DNA of 64,000 bases from Nocardioides sp. dk884. Lineage in GTDB: Bacteria; Actinomycetota; Actinomycetes; Propionibacteriales; Nocardioidaceae. Location of the stretch: the NCBI RefSeq assembly GCF_009557055.1, contig NZ_CP045649.1:1959501-2023500 (forward strand), written 5' to 3'. Shown piece after piece: positions 37,060 to 48,082 of this stretch. The notes under the pieces were generated by a model. That model did no database searches. It saw nothing but the letters and a program-made list of their open reading frames with translations, and was not told where the DNA came from. Numbering within the stretch: the first letter of the stretch is position 1; each line of letters begins with the position of its first letter. Both the position numbers and the translations under genes were made by a program.

Positions 37060-38211
37060 ATGTCAGGGGCGGCGGTAGCCGTGTTCCTCGCCCTTCGTGA
37101 GCTTGTCTTCGCACGCGGCCGCTTCGCCCTGATGGGCGTGGTCGTCGCCTTGATCGCGATCCTGATGGTGCTGCTCAGCGGCCTGACGGTCGGCCTGGTC
37201 AACGACGGGGTCTCGGGGCTCCAACGCCTCCCGGTGACCTCGCTGGCCTTCCAGGACGGGGTCTCCAAGGACGCCGCCTTCTCCCGCAGCGTGGTCTCCA
37301 CCGACGCGGTCGAGACCTGGCGCGAGCAGCCCGGGGTCGCCGAGGCCGAGCCGTTCGGCAACACGCTCGTCAACGCCCGCAACCAGGACGGCGTGGAGAT
37401 CGACCTGGCGCTGTTCGGCGTCGAGCAGGGCTCCTTCCTCGACCCCGAGGTGGCCGAGGGCTCCCCGATCGCGGGGGAGGGCGAGGTCGTCGTCAGCGCG
37501 ACCGCGGCCGAGGAGGGTGTCGCCGTGGGCGACACGATCACGCTCGAGCCCTCCGGCTACGAGCTGCGGGTCGTGGGGGTGCTCGCCGACCAGCACACCT
37601 ACGGCCACGTCGACATCGGCTACCTGCCGCTGCGCACCTGGCAGGAGGTCAAGGCCGGCGTGCGCGACGGCGACGTCGTCCCCGACCGGGTGTACGACGA
37701 GATCACCGCCGTCGCGGTCCGCGGTGAGGACGGCGCCGAGGTCGACCTGGCCGCCGGGGACGACGCGGCGGGCACCGAGTCGATGACGCGCGAGGAGTCC
37801 TACGGCGCCTCGCCCGGCTACACCGCCGAGACCTCCACCCTCCAGCTGGTGCAGGGCTTCCTCTACGCGATCTCCGCGCTCGTGGTGGGCGCCTTCTTCA
37901 CGGTGCTGACCGTGCAGCGCAAGCAGGAGATCTCGGTGCTGCGGGCCATGGGCGCCAGCACGGCGTACCTCTTGCGCGACAGCCTGGTGCAGTCCTTCGT
38001 CCTGCTCACCGTGTCCGCCGGCGTCGGGGTCGCGCTCGGCGTCGCGGCCGGCGCCGGACTCGCCTCCACGCCGATGCCCTTCGCCCTCGAGGCCGCACCG
38101 ATCGCCGGCGCCACCGCGCTGCTGGTCGGGCTCGGCGTCGTCGGTGCCGCGGTGGCCGTCGTGCGCATCACCCGAGTCGACCCGCTGAGTGCCCTGGGAG
38201 GCAGCCGATGA
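37060..38211 (+). CDS. FtsX/MacB-like ABC transporter permease
   Basis: A 383-residue permease with the type VII (MacB/DevC) layout: one N-terminal membrane segment (about residues 25-45), a periplasm-side domain (about 50-265, MacB_PCD-like with the VVSATAAEEGVAVGDTI region), then three C-terminal segments (about 268-290, 315-340 and 350-370) with the QRKQEISVLRAMGAS coupling helix. Proteins of this class move lipids or peptides by mechanotransmission or take part in efflux. It overlaps the ATPase gene by 4 bp (ATGA). Start ATG 37060. The substrate is unknown. Confidence 0.87.
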   Translation: MSGAAVAVFLALRELVFARGRFALMGVVVALIAILMVLLSGLTVGLVNDGVSGLQRLPVTSLAFQDGVSKDAAFSRSVVSTDAVETWREQPGVAEAEPFGNTLVNARNQDGVEIDLALFGVEQGSFLDPEVAEGSPIAGEGEVVVSATAAEEGVAVGDTITLEPSGYELRVVGVLADQHTYGHVDIGYLPLRTWQEVKAGVRDGDVVPDRVYDEITAVAVRGEDGAEVDLAAGDDAAGTESMTREESYGASPGYTAETSTLQLVQGFLYAISALVVGAFFTVLTVQRKQEISVLRAMGASTAYLLRDSLVQSFVLLTVSAGVGVALGVAAGAGLASTPMPFALEAAPIAGATALLVGLGVVGAAVAVVRITRVDPLSALGGSR

Positions 38212-38891
38212 CCGCCGTACTGTCCCTGTCCGATGTCACGCTGCTGCACGGAGACGGCGAGGAGACCGTGACGGCCCTCGACCACGTGGACCTCGAGGTC
38301 GCCGCGGGCGAGCTGGTCGCCGTCGTGGGTCCCTCCGGGGCCGGCAAGTCCAGTCTGCTCGCCGTCGCGGGGGCGCTCACCCGCCCCACCTCGGGCGCGG
38401 TGCGGCTCGGCGACGTCGATCTCACGACCGCGAGCGCGCGCGACCTGACCCGCACCCGGCGCGAGCGGATCGGCTTCGTGTTCCAGAGCGGCAACCTGAT
38501 CCCCGCCCTGACCAGCGTGGACCAGCTGCGGCTGCCGCTGACCTTCGGTCCGGTGCGCGACCCGCGGGACCCGCACGAGCTGCTGGCCGCGGTCGGGATG
38601 GAGCACAAGGCGAACCGCCGCCCGCACCAGCTCTCCGGCGGCGAGCGCCAGCGGGTGGGGATCGCACGGGCGCTCGTCACCCGTCCGCAGGTGCTGCTGG
38701 TCGACGAGCCGACCGCGGCCCTCGACCGGCAGCGCAGCCAGGAGGTGCTCGGCCTGCTGGCCAGCGAGACCCACGAGCACGGGGTGGCCACGATCGTGGT
38801 GACCCACGATCACGACGTCCTGCACCACTGCGACCGGGTCCTGGAGATGATCGACGGGCGCCTCGGGCAGGTTAGTCTCACGGCGCCCTGA
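38208..38891 (+). CDS. ABC transporter ATP-binding protein (LolD/MacB type)
   Basis: A 227-residue ATPase. Walker A GPSGAGKSS is near residue 43, the Q-loop FQSGNLIP near 92, the signature LSGGERQRV near 145, Walker B VLLVDEPTAALD near 165, and the switch His in TIVVTHDHDV near 200. It partners with the preceding FtsX-like permease. A TetR gene follows after 24 bp. The protein is of normal length and all motifs are intact. Confidence 0.93.
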   Translation: MTAVLSLSDVTLLHGDGEETVTALDHVDLEVAAGELVAVVGPSGAGKSSLLAVAGALTRPTSGAVRLGDVDLTTASARDLTRTRRERIGFVFQSGNLIPALTSVDQLRLPLTFGPVRDPRDPHELLAAVGMEHKANRRPHQLSGGERQRVGIARALVTRPQVLLVDEPTAALDRQRSQEVLGLLASETHEHGVATIVVTHDHDVLHHCDRVLEMIDGRLGQVSLTAP

Positions 38892-38915
38892 CGACCGCCC
38901 GACCGAGGAACCACC

Positions 38916-39521
38916 GTGCCGCGCATCGAGGCCCCCACCGTGGCCGAGCACCACGCCCGGCAGCGCCGTGCCCTGCTGGACGCCGCCCGCGACCTGCTCG
39001 CGGAGGCGCCGGAGGTGCCGTCGATGGCGGCGGTCGGGCGTCGCGCCGGGCTCGCCCGCTCCAGCGTCTACCAGTACTTCGGCTCCGCCCAGGACCTGCT
39101 CGCCGCCCTCGTCGCCGACCTCTTCCCCGAGTGGGGCGCCCGGATCGCGGACCGGGTGACCGCGGCCTCGAGCCCCGCCGAGCGGGTGTGGGCGTACGTC
39201 GAGGCGAACCTCGAGCTGTTCGCCAGCTCCGACCAGGCGGTGGCCCGGGCGCTGACCCGCGTGGTCGAGCCGCACGTGCTGGCCGGGCCGATGAAGGAGT
39301 TCCACGCCCGGCTGCAGGTGCCCCTGCGCGAGGCGCTGACCGAGTTCGGGGAGCCGGAGCCGGAGGCGATGGCCGAGCACATCGACTCCCTCATCGTGCA
39401 GGCCTCGCGTGCGGCGGACCGCCCCGCGGCGGATGGCGACGCGGCGCAGGAGGCCGCCCGGGCGCGGCTGCGCCGCCTCCTGGGCCCCTACCTCGAGCTG
39501 CCGCTGCCGCCGTCGTCGTGA
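38916..39521 (+). CDS. TetR-family transcriptional regulator
   Basis: A 201-residue regulator. The N-terminal TetR helix-turn-helix lies at about residues 12-58 (RRALLDAARDLL... RRAGLARSSVYQYFGSAQDLL), followed by a variable helical ligand domain that ends near residue 190. It is the third gene of the exporter operon, so it probably represses that operon in response to an exported compound. Start GTG 38916; the frame has no other good start. The likely site is the palindrome near 37040, but this is inference. Confidence 0.88.
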   Translation: MPRIEAPTVAEHHARQRRALLDAARDLLAEAPEVPSMAAVGRRAGLARSSVYQYFGSAQDLLAALVADLFPEWGARIADRVTAASSPAERVWAYVEANLELFASSDQAVARALTRVVEPHVLAGPMKEFHARLQVPLREALTEFGEPEPEAMAEHIDSLIVQASRAADRPAADGDAAQEAARARLRRLLGPYLELPLPPSS

Positions 39522-39582
39522 GACCGGGCCCCCTCCCGACATCCCATCCCGATATCCCACCCCCACCACCACCGGAGAAGAC

Positions 39583-39987
39583 ATGGACACCGTCCGTCTC
39601 GTGCTGCTGACCATCCACCTGCTGGGCTTCGCCGTGCTGTTCGGCGGCCTGATCGTGCAGGCCAAGGAGCCCACCAAGCGGATCACCTCGTGGGTGCGTG
39701 ACGGCGCGGGCACGGCGTTCGTCGCCGGCCTGCTGCTCGTCGGCGTGCTCGAGGGCCTCGACGCCGACGTCAACCACACCAAGATCGCCGTCAAGCTCGG
39801 CCTCGGCCTGGTGATCCTGGTCCTGGCGCTGGTGAACATGCGCAAGGCCGCCATCAGCACCGGCCTGTGGGCCGCGCTGCTCGTGCTCACCATCGTGACC
39901 ACCGTGGTGGCGGTCTTCTGGTCCACCCCGCACAAGGTCGCCGACGAGGAGACCGTCGCGGCGCCGGTGGTGCTGGTCCAGCGCTGA
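39583..39987 (+). CDS. Small membrane protein with four predicted segments
   Basis: A 134-residue hydrophobic protein with four membrane segments (about residues 5-22, 43-60, 72-86 and 94-114) and a polar C-terminus. Start ATG 39583 follows CGGAGAAG with about 4-bp spacing; the open frame before it is a shadow of the TetR gene. There is a conserved-looking HLLGF and KLGLGLVILVLALVNMRK pattern. The family is common in actinomycetes and unassigned. It could be the last member of the exporter operon, 61 bp after the TetR gene, or a separate unit. Confidence 0.68.
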   Translation: MDTVRLVLLTIHLLGFAVLFGGLIVQAKEPTKRITSWVRDGAGTAFVAGLLLVGVLEGLDADVNHTKIAVKLGLGLVILVLALVNMRKAAISTGLWAALLVLTIVTTVVAVFWSTPHKVADEETVAAPVVLVQR

Positions 39988-39994
39988 GCGCACC

Positions 39995-40824
39995 TCAGCA
40001 GTAGCGCACCGTACGGCGGGCGCCGGTGAACCCGTAGAGGGCCAGACCGGCGTCCGCCGCCAGCTGTACGGCGAGGCTCGTGGGCGCCCCGACGGCGACG
40101 AGTGCCCCGGCGCCCGCGGCCACCGCCTTCTGCACCAGCTCGAACCCGGCCCGCCCGCTGACCACCAGGCAGGCCTGCGTCGGCGACTCGCCGGCCAGCA
40201 CCCGCGCCCCGGTGACCTTGTCCAGCGCGTTGTGGCGCCCGACGTCCTCGCGCACGACGAGCACCTGGCCGTCCGCGTCGACCAGCGCCGCGGCGTGCAC
40301 GCCGCCGGTGCGCGAGAACAGCGACTGGTGCTCGCGCAGCCGGTCCGGCAGCGCGCGCACGGTCTGCGGGCTCGGCAGCGGGCCGGACCAGCGCGCGGCC
40401 GCGGACGGGTGCTCCAGCACGTCGCCGATGCTGTCCTTGCCGCACACCCCGCAGGCCGAGGAGCCCGACGAGGACGCGTCGTGGCGGTGGCCGACCTCGC
40501 GCAGCGGCGGCCCGGCGAGGGTGACGGTGACGACGTTGAACTCCTGCTCGGGCGCCAGCGTGACGTCCGTGCAGTAGGCGACGGTCGCGATCCCGTCCAC
40601 GCCCGTCAGCCCCTCGTGGACCAGCCACCCGGCGGCGAGCTCGAAGTCGTGGCCCGGGGTGCGCATGGTCACCCAGGCGCGCCGCGCCTCCGCCCCCGGC
40701 CAGGCCAGCCGGATCTCCAGCGGCTCCTCGGTGGCCAGCCGGTCCTCGCGGCGACGCTCGCCGTCCTCTGCGAACTCGTGGACACGGGTGCGGACCGAGG
40801 GCCCGGGCCGGCGTGCGCGCCCGC

Positions 40825-40828
<4 letters not shown>
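39995..40828 (-). CDS. fdhD: Formate dehydrogenase accessory sulfurtransferase FdhD
   Basis: A 277-residue FdhD protein. FdhD moves sulfur from a cysteine desulfurase to the molybdenum cofactor of formate dehydrogenases. The sulfur-carrying C126-x2-C129 pair is in SACGVCGKDSI, and the EDVGRHNALDKV and CLVVSGRAGFELVQKA segments are diagnostic. ATG 40828 overlaps the pepN stop by 4 bp, though the two functions are unrelated. No formate dehydrogenase gene is in the window. Confidence 0.95.
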
Positions 40829-43305
<2,477 letters not shown>

Positions 43306-43428
43306 TTCGCCAGACTAGGCAACCCTGCCGAGTCCGGGGACCTAGCATCGCGCCGGCAACCTCTTCGTGGTCCAGCGCGTCTGAGGGGGCATGGACGAAC
43401 ACACGTCCCCATCACTCGGAGGAACCTC

Positions 43429-45264
43429 ATGACACGTTCGACCTTCCGCCCTCGCAGGGGGCTCGTGGCAGGCGTCGCCGCCTCGGGCCTGCTGCTCGGC
43501 GCCGCCGCGGTCGGCGTGGGCCCCTCGCCCGCAGCCGCCGCGCCTCCCGGGTGCGACCAGCCGTTCCCGACCGCTGAGCTCACCCGCGGGCAGGTCCTCT
43601 CCGGCCTGACCGTGGTCCAGGGCACCGAGCCGGTCGCCTTCGAGGGCACCGTGATCGGGGTGCTCGACGACGGCATCTCCGCCGGTCTCGACATGATCAT
43701 GGTCGACGTCGAGGTGCCCGACATCGAGCTGCCCGGCGGTGGCCAGGCCAACGGCATCTGGCAGGGCATGTCCGGCTCGCCGCTGTACGCCGCCGACGGG
43801 CGCGTCGTCGGCGCGATCTCCTACGGCATGGCGTGGGGGTCCAGCCCGGTGGCCGGGGTGACGCCGTTCGCGGAGATGGAGGAGTTCTTGGAGGCCGACC
43901 CGGCCCCGCGGCTCCCCGTGCCGCCGGCGATGGCACGCGCGATCGCCGCCAGCACCGACCTCACCGTCGCGCAGGCCGGTCGCGGGATGCGTGAGCTCAC
44001 CGTGCCGATGGGCGTGTCCGGGGTCTCCCAGCGCACCCTCGACATGCTGGCGGCCAAGGCCGAGGCGCTCGCCAAGCGCGGCATCAAGCGGCCCTACCTG
44101 AAGTCCGCCAGCTATCGGCTCGCTCGCTCGACGGCCGCGCCCGCCGACGCCAGCGCGATCAAGCCCGGCGGCAACCTCGCCACCACCGCGTCGTACGGCG
44201 ACGTGATCATGGGCGGCGTCGGCACCGTGACCTCGGTGTGCGGCGACCGGGTGGTCGGGTTCGGGCACCCGGCGTACTCCCTGGGCGCCACGTCGCTCGG
44301 CCTGCACCCCGCGGACGCGGTCTACGTGCAGCCCGACCCGGCCGGGGTGCCGTTCAAGCTCGCCAACATCTCCGCCCCCGTCGGCACCATCAACGACGAC
44401 CGCCGCACCGCGATCGCCGGTCGCCTCGGCGCACTGCCGGACGCGATCGCGCTCACCAGCGCGCTGGCGCTGGACGGGGAGACGCTGACCGGGCGGACCG
44501 AGGTCTACGTCGACGACGCCGCCGCCGACGCGGTGTACTACCAGTTCTCCGCCGCCCACGAGCGCCTGCTCGACAACGACCCGATGGGCTCGGAGCTGCT
44601 GACCTGGACGATCACCGGCACCGACGCGGCCGGGGCGCCGTTCACGCTGCGCCTCACCGACCGCTTCGCGGGCCCGGATGCCCTGTGGGAGGCGACGTAC
44701 GGCGTGGCCGACTTCGCCTGGGGCCTGAGCCGGCTCGAGGGCGTGGAGATGCGCAGCATCGACCTGCGGGCCGACCTCAGCCGTGACGCGCGCACCCTCG
44801 ACATCGCCCGCGTCGAGCAGCACCGCAACGGCTCCTGGACGACCGTCAACAACAAGACCCCGATCCAGGCGCGCGCCGGGCGCACCATCAAGCTCCGCCT
44901 CGTGATGACCGCTCCGGGCGGTACCAAGCGCTACCACCGGGTCAGCTTCGCCGCCCCGGCCGCCAAGTACCGCTCCGCCACCCGCGTCTCGGTGACCTCG
45001 GGCAGCAACCAGTGGAACAGCACGTCGTTCAAGAACCTCGCCGGGGCGAAGAAGCTCATCGCCACGACGCTGCGCAACGACCAGGTCCGCGTGCAGTACG
45101 GCACCTCCGACAAGGTGCAGTACGCCGGGGACTACTACGGCGAGGAGATGTACTACCGCGCCGAGGCCAAGCGGCCGAAGTCCTTCCTGCGCACCCGGGT
45201 CTCCGCGCCGTACGACCGGGTGGTCACCGGCGCCGCCAACATCAAGGTGAAGATCCTCAAGTAG
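43429..45264 (+). CDS. Secreted SpoIVB/S55-like peptidase-domain protein
   Basis: A 611-residue secreted protein. A twin-arginine-like start (PRRGLVAG) and signal peptide (about residues 1-38, ending SPAAAAPP) are followed by an S55-type segment (about 50-165) with the GMSGSPLY motif (S115 and S117) and GAISYGMAWG. A second conserved block around residue 280 has FGHPAYSLG with H280. In SpoIVB the His precedes the serine; here the order is reversed, so the fold may be permuted or the catalytic scheme different. Residues 420-611 form a lysine-rich beta-type C-terminal domain with no known match. ATG 43429 follows GGAGGAACCTC. Confidence 0.7.
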   Translation: MTRSTFRPRRGLVAGVAASGLLLGAAAVGVGPSPAAAAPPGCDQPFPTAELTRGQVLSGLTVVQGTEPVAFEGTVIGVLDDGISAGLDMIMVDVEVPDIELPGGGQANGIWQGMSGSPLYAADGRVVGAISYGMAWGSSPVAGVTPFAEMEEFLEADPAPRLPVPPAMARAIAASTDLTVAQAGRGMRELTVPMGVSGVSQRTLDMLAAKAEALAKRGIKRPYLKSASYRLARSTAAPADASAIKPGGNLATTASYGDVIMGGVGTVTSVCGDRVVGFGHPAYSLGATSLGLHPADAVYVQPDPAGVPFKLANISAPVGTINDDRRTAIAGRLGALPDAIALTSALALDGETLTGRTEVYVDDAAADAVYYQFSAAHERLLDNDPMGSELLTWTITGTDAAGAPFTLRLTDRFAGPDALWEATYGVADFAWGLSRLEGVEMRSIDLRADLSRDARTLDIARVEQHRNGSWTTVNNKTPIQARAGRTIKLRLVMTAPGGTKRYHRVSFAAPAAKYRSATRVSVTSGSNQWNSTSFKNLAGAKKLIATTLRNDQVRVQYGTSDKVQYAGDYYGEEMYYRAEAKRPKSFLRTRVSAPYDRVVTGAANIKVKILK

Positions 45265-45281
45265 CACCCACTCACACCACG

Positions 45282-45314
45282 ACGGCGGGCGGGAGCGCGG
45301 CTCCCGCCCGCCGT
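45282..45314 (+). terminator. Strong hairpin terminator after the S55-like gene
   Basis: A perfect 15-bp stem, 45282-45296 with 45300-45314, around a GCG loop. It begins 18 bp after the stop codon and its last base touches the -10 box of the next gene, so the stop signal and the next promoter abut. Confidence 0.8.
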
Positions 45315-45319
45315 ACCCT
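45314..45319 (+). promoter_or_regulatory. -10 box of a leaderless promoter for the class V aminotransferase gene
   Basis: TACCCT ends 7 bp before the ATG at 45327, which predicts a leaderless message starting at or one base before the A of the ATG. There is no ribosome-binding site before this ATG. Confidence 0.55.
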
Positions 45320-45326
45320 GCTAGGC

Positions 45327-47072
45327 ATGGGTGCGCAGGACGTGACAGAGCCGAGCGAGATCGCCGCACGCGCCGAGAAGGACCGGCTGCTCGCCCTCGT
45401 GCGGGACTCGGTGATCGGCGAGGACCTCTTGATGAGCACGCCCTACGGGCGTCGGCGGGTGACCTACGCCGACTACACCGCCTCGGGCCGGGCGCTGTCG
45501 TTCATCGAGGACTTCGTACGCCGCGAGGTGCTGCCCGGCTATGCCAACACCCACACCGAGTCCAGCGGCACCGGCCTGCAGACCTCGCGGCTGCGTGAGG
45601 AGGCGCGCGCGATCATCCGCGAGGCGGTCGGCGGCGACGAGGACACCGTCGTGCTGTTCACCGGCTCCGGCGCCACCGGCGCGATCGCCAAGCTCGTCGG
45701 GGTCCTGGGGCTGCGGCTGCCCTCGGTGCTCGAGGACCGCCACCACCTGCAGCGCCACATCCCGCCCGAGGAGCGCCCGGTCGTCTTCGTCGGGCCCTAC
45801 GAGCACCACTCCAACGAGCTGCCGTGGCGCGAGTCGGTCGCCGACGTCGTGGTGATCCGCGAGGACGCCGACGGTCAGGTCGACCTCGACGACCTGCGCG
45901 CCCGCCTGGTCGAGCACGCCGACCGCCCGCTGCGCATCGGCTCCTTCTCCGCGGCCTCCAACGTCACCGGGATCATGTCCGACGTGGCCGGCATCGCGAC
46001 CGTGCTGCACGAGCACGGCGCGCTCAGCCTGTGGGACTACGCCGCCGCGGCGCCGTACGTCGAGATCGCGATGGGCCCCAGCGACCCGGCGCGCCCGCTG
46101 TCCTACAAGGACGCGGTGTTCATCTCCCCGCACAAGTTCGTCGGCGGACCGCAGACGCCGGGCGTGCTGGTCGCGCGCCGCGAGCTCTTCGCCAACCGGG
46201 TGCCGGACGTCCCGGGCGGCGGCACCGTCGCCTACGTCAACACCGACGACCACCGCTTCCTCGACGACCCCACCCACCGCGAGGAGGGCGGCACCCCGGC
46301 GATCGTCGAGGCGATCCGCGCCGGGCTGGTCTTCCAGCTCAAGCAGGCGGTCGGGGTGGACACGATCCGCGCCCAGGAGGAGCGCCACCTGGCCCGTGCC
46401 GTCGAGGCGTGGCGGGCCGAGCCGGGGCTGGAGCTGCTCGGAAACCTCGAGGCCGAGCGGCTCTCGATCGTGTCGTTCGTGGTGCGCTCGCCCACCGGGC
46501 GCTACCTGCACCACAACTACGTGGTCGCGCTGCTCAACGACCTGTTCGGCATCCAGGCCCGCGGCGGCTGCTCGTGCGCGGGCCCCTACGGCCACCGGCT
46601 GCTCGGCATCGACATCGAGCGCTCCCACGAGTTCGAGCGCGAGATCACCGGCGGCTGCGAGGGCATCAAGCCCGGCTGGGTGCGCGTGAACTTCAACTAC
46701 TTCGTGCCCGACGCCGTCGCGCAGTACGTCGTCGACGCGGTGCGGATGATCGCCCGCGACGGTTGGCGGCTGTTCGGCGACTACTCCTTCGAGCCCGCCA
46801 CCGGTCTGTGGCGCCACCGCGCCGGCGTCGTCGACCCGCCGCTGTCGCTCCACGACGTGTCGTACGCCGGCGGCCGGGTGCACCTGCCCGAGCACACCGC
46901 CACCGGGGGAGTGGAGCTGCTCGAGGAGCACCTGCGCGACGCCGCCCGGATCCTCGGCGAGCGCCCCGGCCCCGACCTCACCACCCACCCCGGCAACGTG
47001 AGCACCGACTTCGAGCACCTGCGCTGGTTCGACCTCCCGGCGGAGTGCGTGGCGGTCGACGCGGCTGAGTGA
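45327..47072 (+). CDS. Class V aminotransferase / cysteine desulfurase-like PLP enzyme
   Basis: A 581-residue PLP enzyme of the class V aminotransferase fold. The PLP-binding lysine lies near residue 270 in FISPHKFVGGPQTPG, the cofactor contact region is VLFTGSGATGAIAKL near 108, and RGGCSCAGPYGHRLLG (about 412-427) carries two cysteines in the place where SufS-type enzymes have their catalytic loop. It is longer than typical SufS (about 400) because of an extended C-terminal region (about 480-581). Start ATG 45327 is supported by the leaderless promoter. The true reaction, desulfuration or another, cannot be fixed. No iron-sulfur assembly genes are adjacent. Confidence 0.75.
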   Translation: MGAQDVTEPSEIAARAEKDRLLALVRDSVIGEDLLMSTPYGRRRVTYADYTASGRALSFIEDFVRREVLPGYANTHTESSGTGLQTSRLREEARAIIREAVGGDEDTVVLFTGSGATGAIAKLVGVLGLRLPSVLEDRHHLQRHIPPEERPVVFVGPYEHHSNELPWRESVADVVVIREDADGQVDLDDLRARLVEHADRPLRIGSFSAASNVTGIMSDVAGIATVLHEHGALSLWDYAAAAPYVEIAMGPSDPARPLSYKDAVFISPHKFVGGPQTPGVLVARRELFANRVPDVPGGGTVAYVNTDDHRFLDDPTHREEGGTPAIVEAIRAGLVFQLKQAVGVDTIRAQEERHLARAVEAWRAEPGLELLGNLEAERLSIVSFVVRSPTGRYLHHNYVVALLNDLFGIQARGGCSCAGPYGHRLLGIDIERSHEFEREITGGCEGIKPGWVRVNFNYFVPDAVAQYVVDAVRMIARDGWRLFGDYSFEPATGLWRHRAGVVDPPLSLHDVSYAGGRVHLPEHTATGGVELLEEHLRDAARILGERPGPDLTTHPGNVSTDFEHLRWFDLPAECVAVDAAE

Positions 47073-47246
47073 GTCAGGCCGCGTGCGGGTCGCGCACATC
47101 GACTAACGGCCGTTGGGCCAGCGAACTTTAGGTAGGGACGAAGAACATTCCGCCTGACGGGGGTCAGAAGGTGCACAGTGCCGTCACTACGCAACGTTGA
47201 GCGCGCCCTGGGCCAAGGCCTGGGTCCTGACCAAGGAGCAGCTGTG

Positions 47247-47726
47247 ATGAGGGGCGCGCGAGTGAAGGTCGGGCTGGCAATCGTGGCGATCGTTGCCGTT
47301 CCGGCCGTCGCCCCCGGGGCAGACCCAGGCGAGTCGGAGACCCCCGAGCCGACCGAACAGTCGGCTGCCGACACAGCAGCGGCGGAGGAGATCTTGCCCG
47401 CCATTCCCGACGAGGCGCGCGTGAGGGTTGAGCCCACCCTCGGTGCCGGCAACTCCGAGGTCTACGAGTTCACCCCCAGGGGGGTGACCTACACGATCGC
47501 GATGACCTGTACGTCGTCCGTCGCCGGAGCTGAAGCTCAGCTCGTCAACTTCGACTACCCCGATGCCGCGTCCGTCATCGGCTGCGACGGGGTCACGACC
47601 AGCACGATCGTGAGCGCGCCCCCGGGCGCCAAGCGGATCCAGGTTCGAGCGGGAGATGGCAGCGACTGGGCCCTGAGCATCTACGACGGCACACCAGAAG
47701 GCGTGTCCGTCACGCCGGTCACGTAG
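47247..47726 (+). CDS. Secreted small protein, unknown function
   Basis: A 159-residue protein with start ATG 47247, supported by AAGGAG 8-9 bp before it. A positively charged N-terminus and hydrophobic core (VGLAIVAIVAVPAVAPGA) give a signal peptide, cleaved near residue 24-25. An acidic Glu/Thr-rich stretch follows, then a beta-type domain (about 60-150) with cysteines MTCTS and IGCDG that may pair. The flanks are lower in GC than in neighbouring genes, and no relative was recognised. It stands alone at the start of an accessory pocket; the 174 bp before it contain a palindrome AACGGCCGTT (47105-47114) and no gene. Confidence 0.55.
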   Translation: MRGARVKVGLAIVAIVAVPAVAPGADPGESETPEPTEQSAADTAAAEEILPAIPDEARVRVEPTLGAGNSEVYEFTPRGVTYTIAMTCTSSVAGAEAQLVNFDYPDAASVIGCDGVTTSTIVSAPPGAKRIQVRAGDGSDWALSIYDGTPEGVSVTPVT

Positions 47727-48082
47727 GAATGGCGGAAGCGATGGCTGCGTAAGTGCTCACCGAGGATCCGAGAGCATCCGCCTGAGCGGCGCCGCAGTCA
47801 TCCCAACGCTGGCTCTCCTGCTCCCCATGCTCCACTGTCCACCGTCGACTCCCACGCAACAGCGCCCGCGGCGGCCACCTCAGCCGGAGGTAAGGCCAAG
47901 GCGACCGACCGGACCCGGATGACGTGCCCGGGCAAGGGGAAGCTGTGGCTCATCGTCAACCACCCCAACGCCCGCACTGACCGTGCGCGCATCGCTGCAC
48001 GCAAGCCCCGCAGCCGAGACGAGCTGATATCGGGCCGGAAACTGTCGCTTTATCCTCGTCAACCCCGGCTGCGGTCATGCAC
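47727..48082. other. Gene-free stretch, possibly decayed sequence
   Basis: No gene could be supported in these 356 bp. A 72-codon open frame (47919-48137, plus strand) begins MTCPGKGKLWLIVNHPN but overlaps the neighbouring gene on the other strand and matches nothing known to me. Base use is less strictly coding-like and the GC level dips, in line with decay of transferred DNA. Confidence 0.4.
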
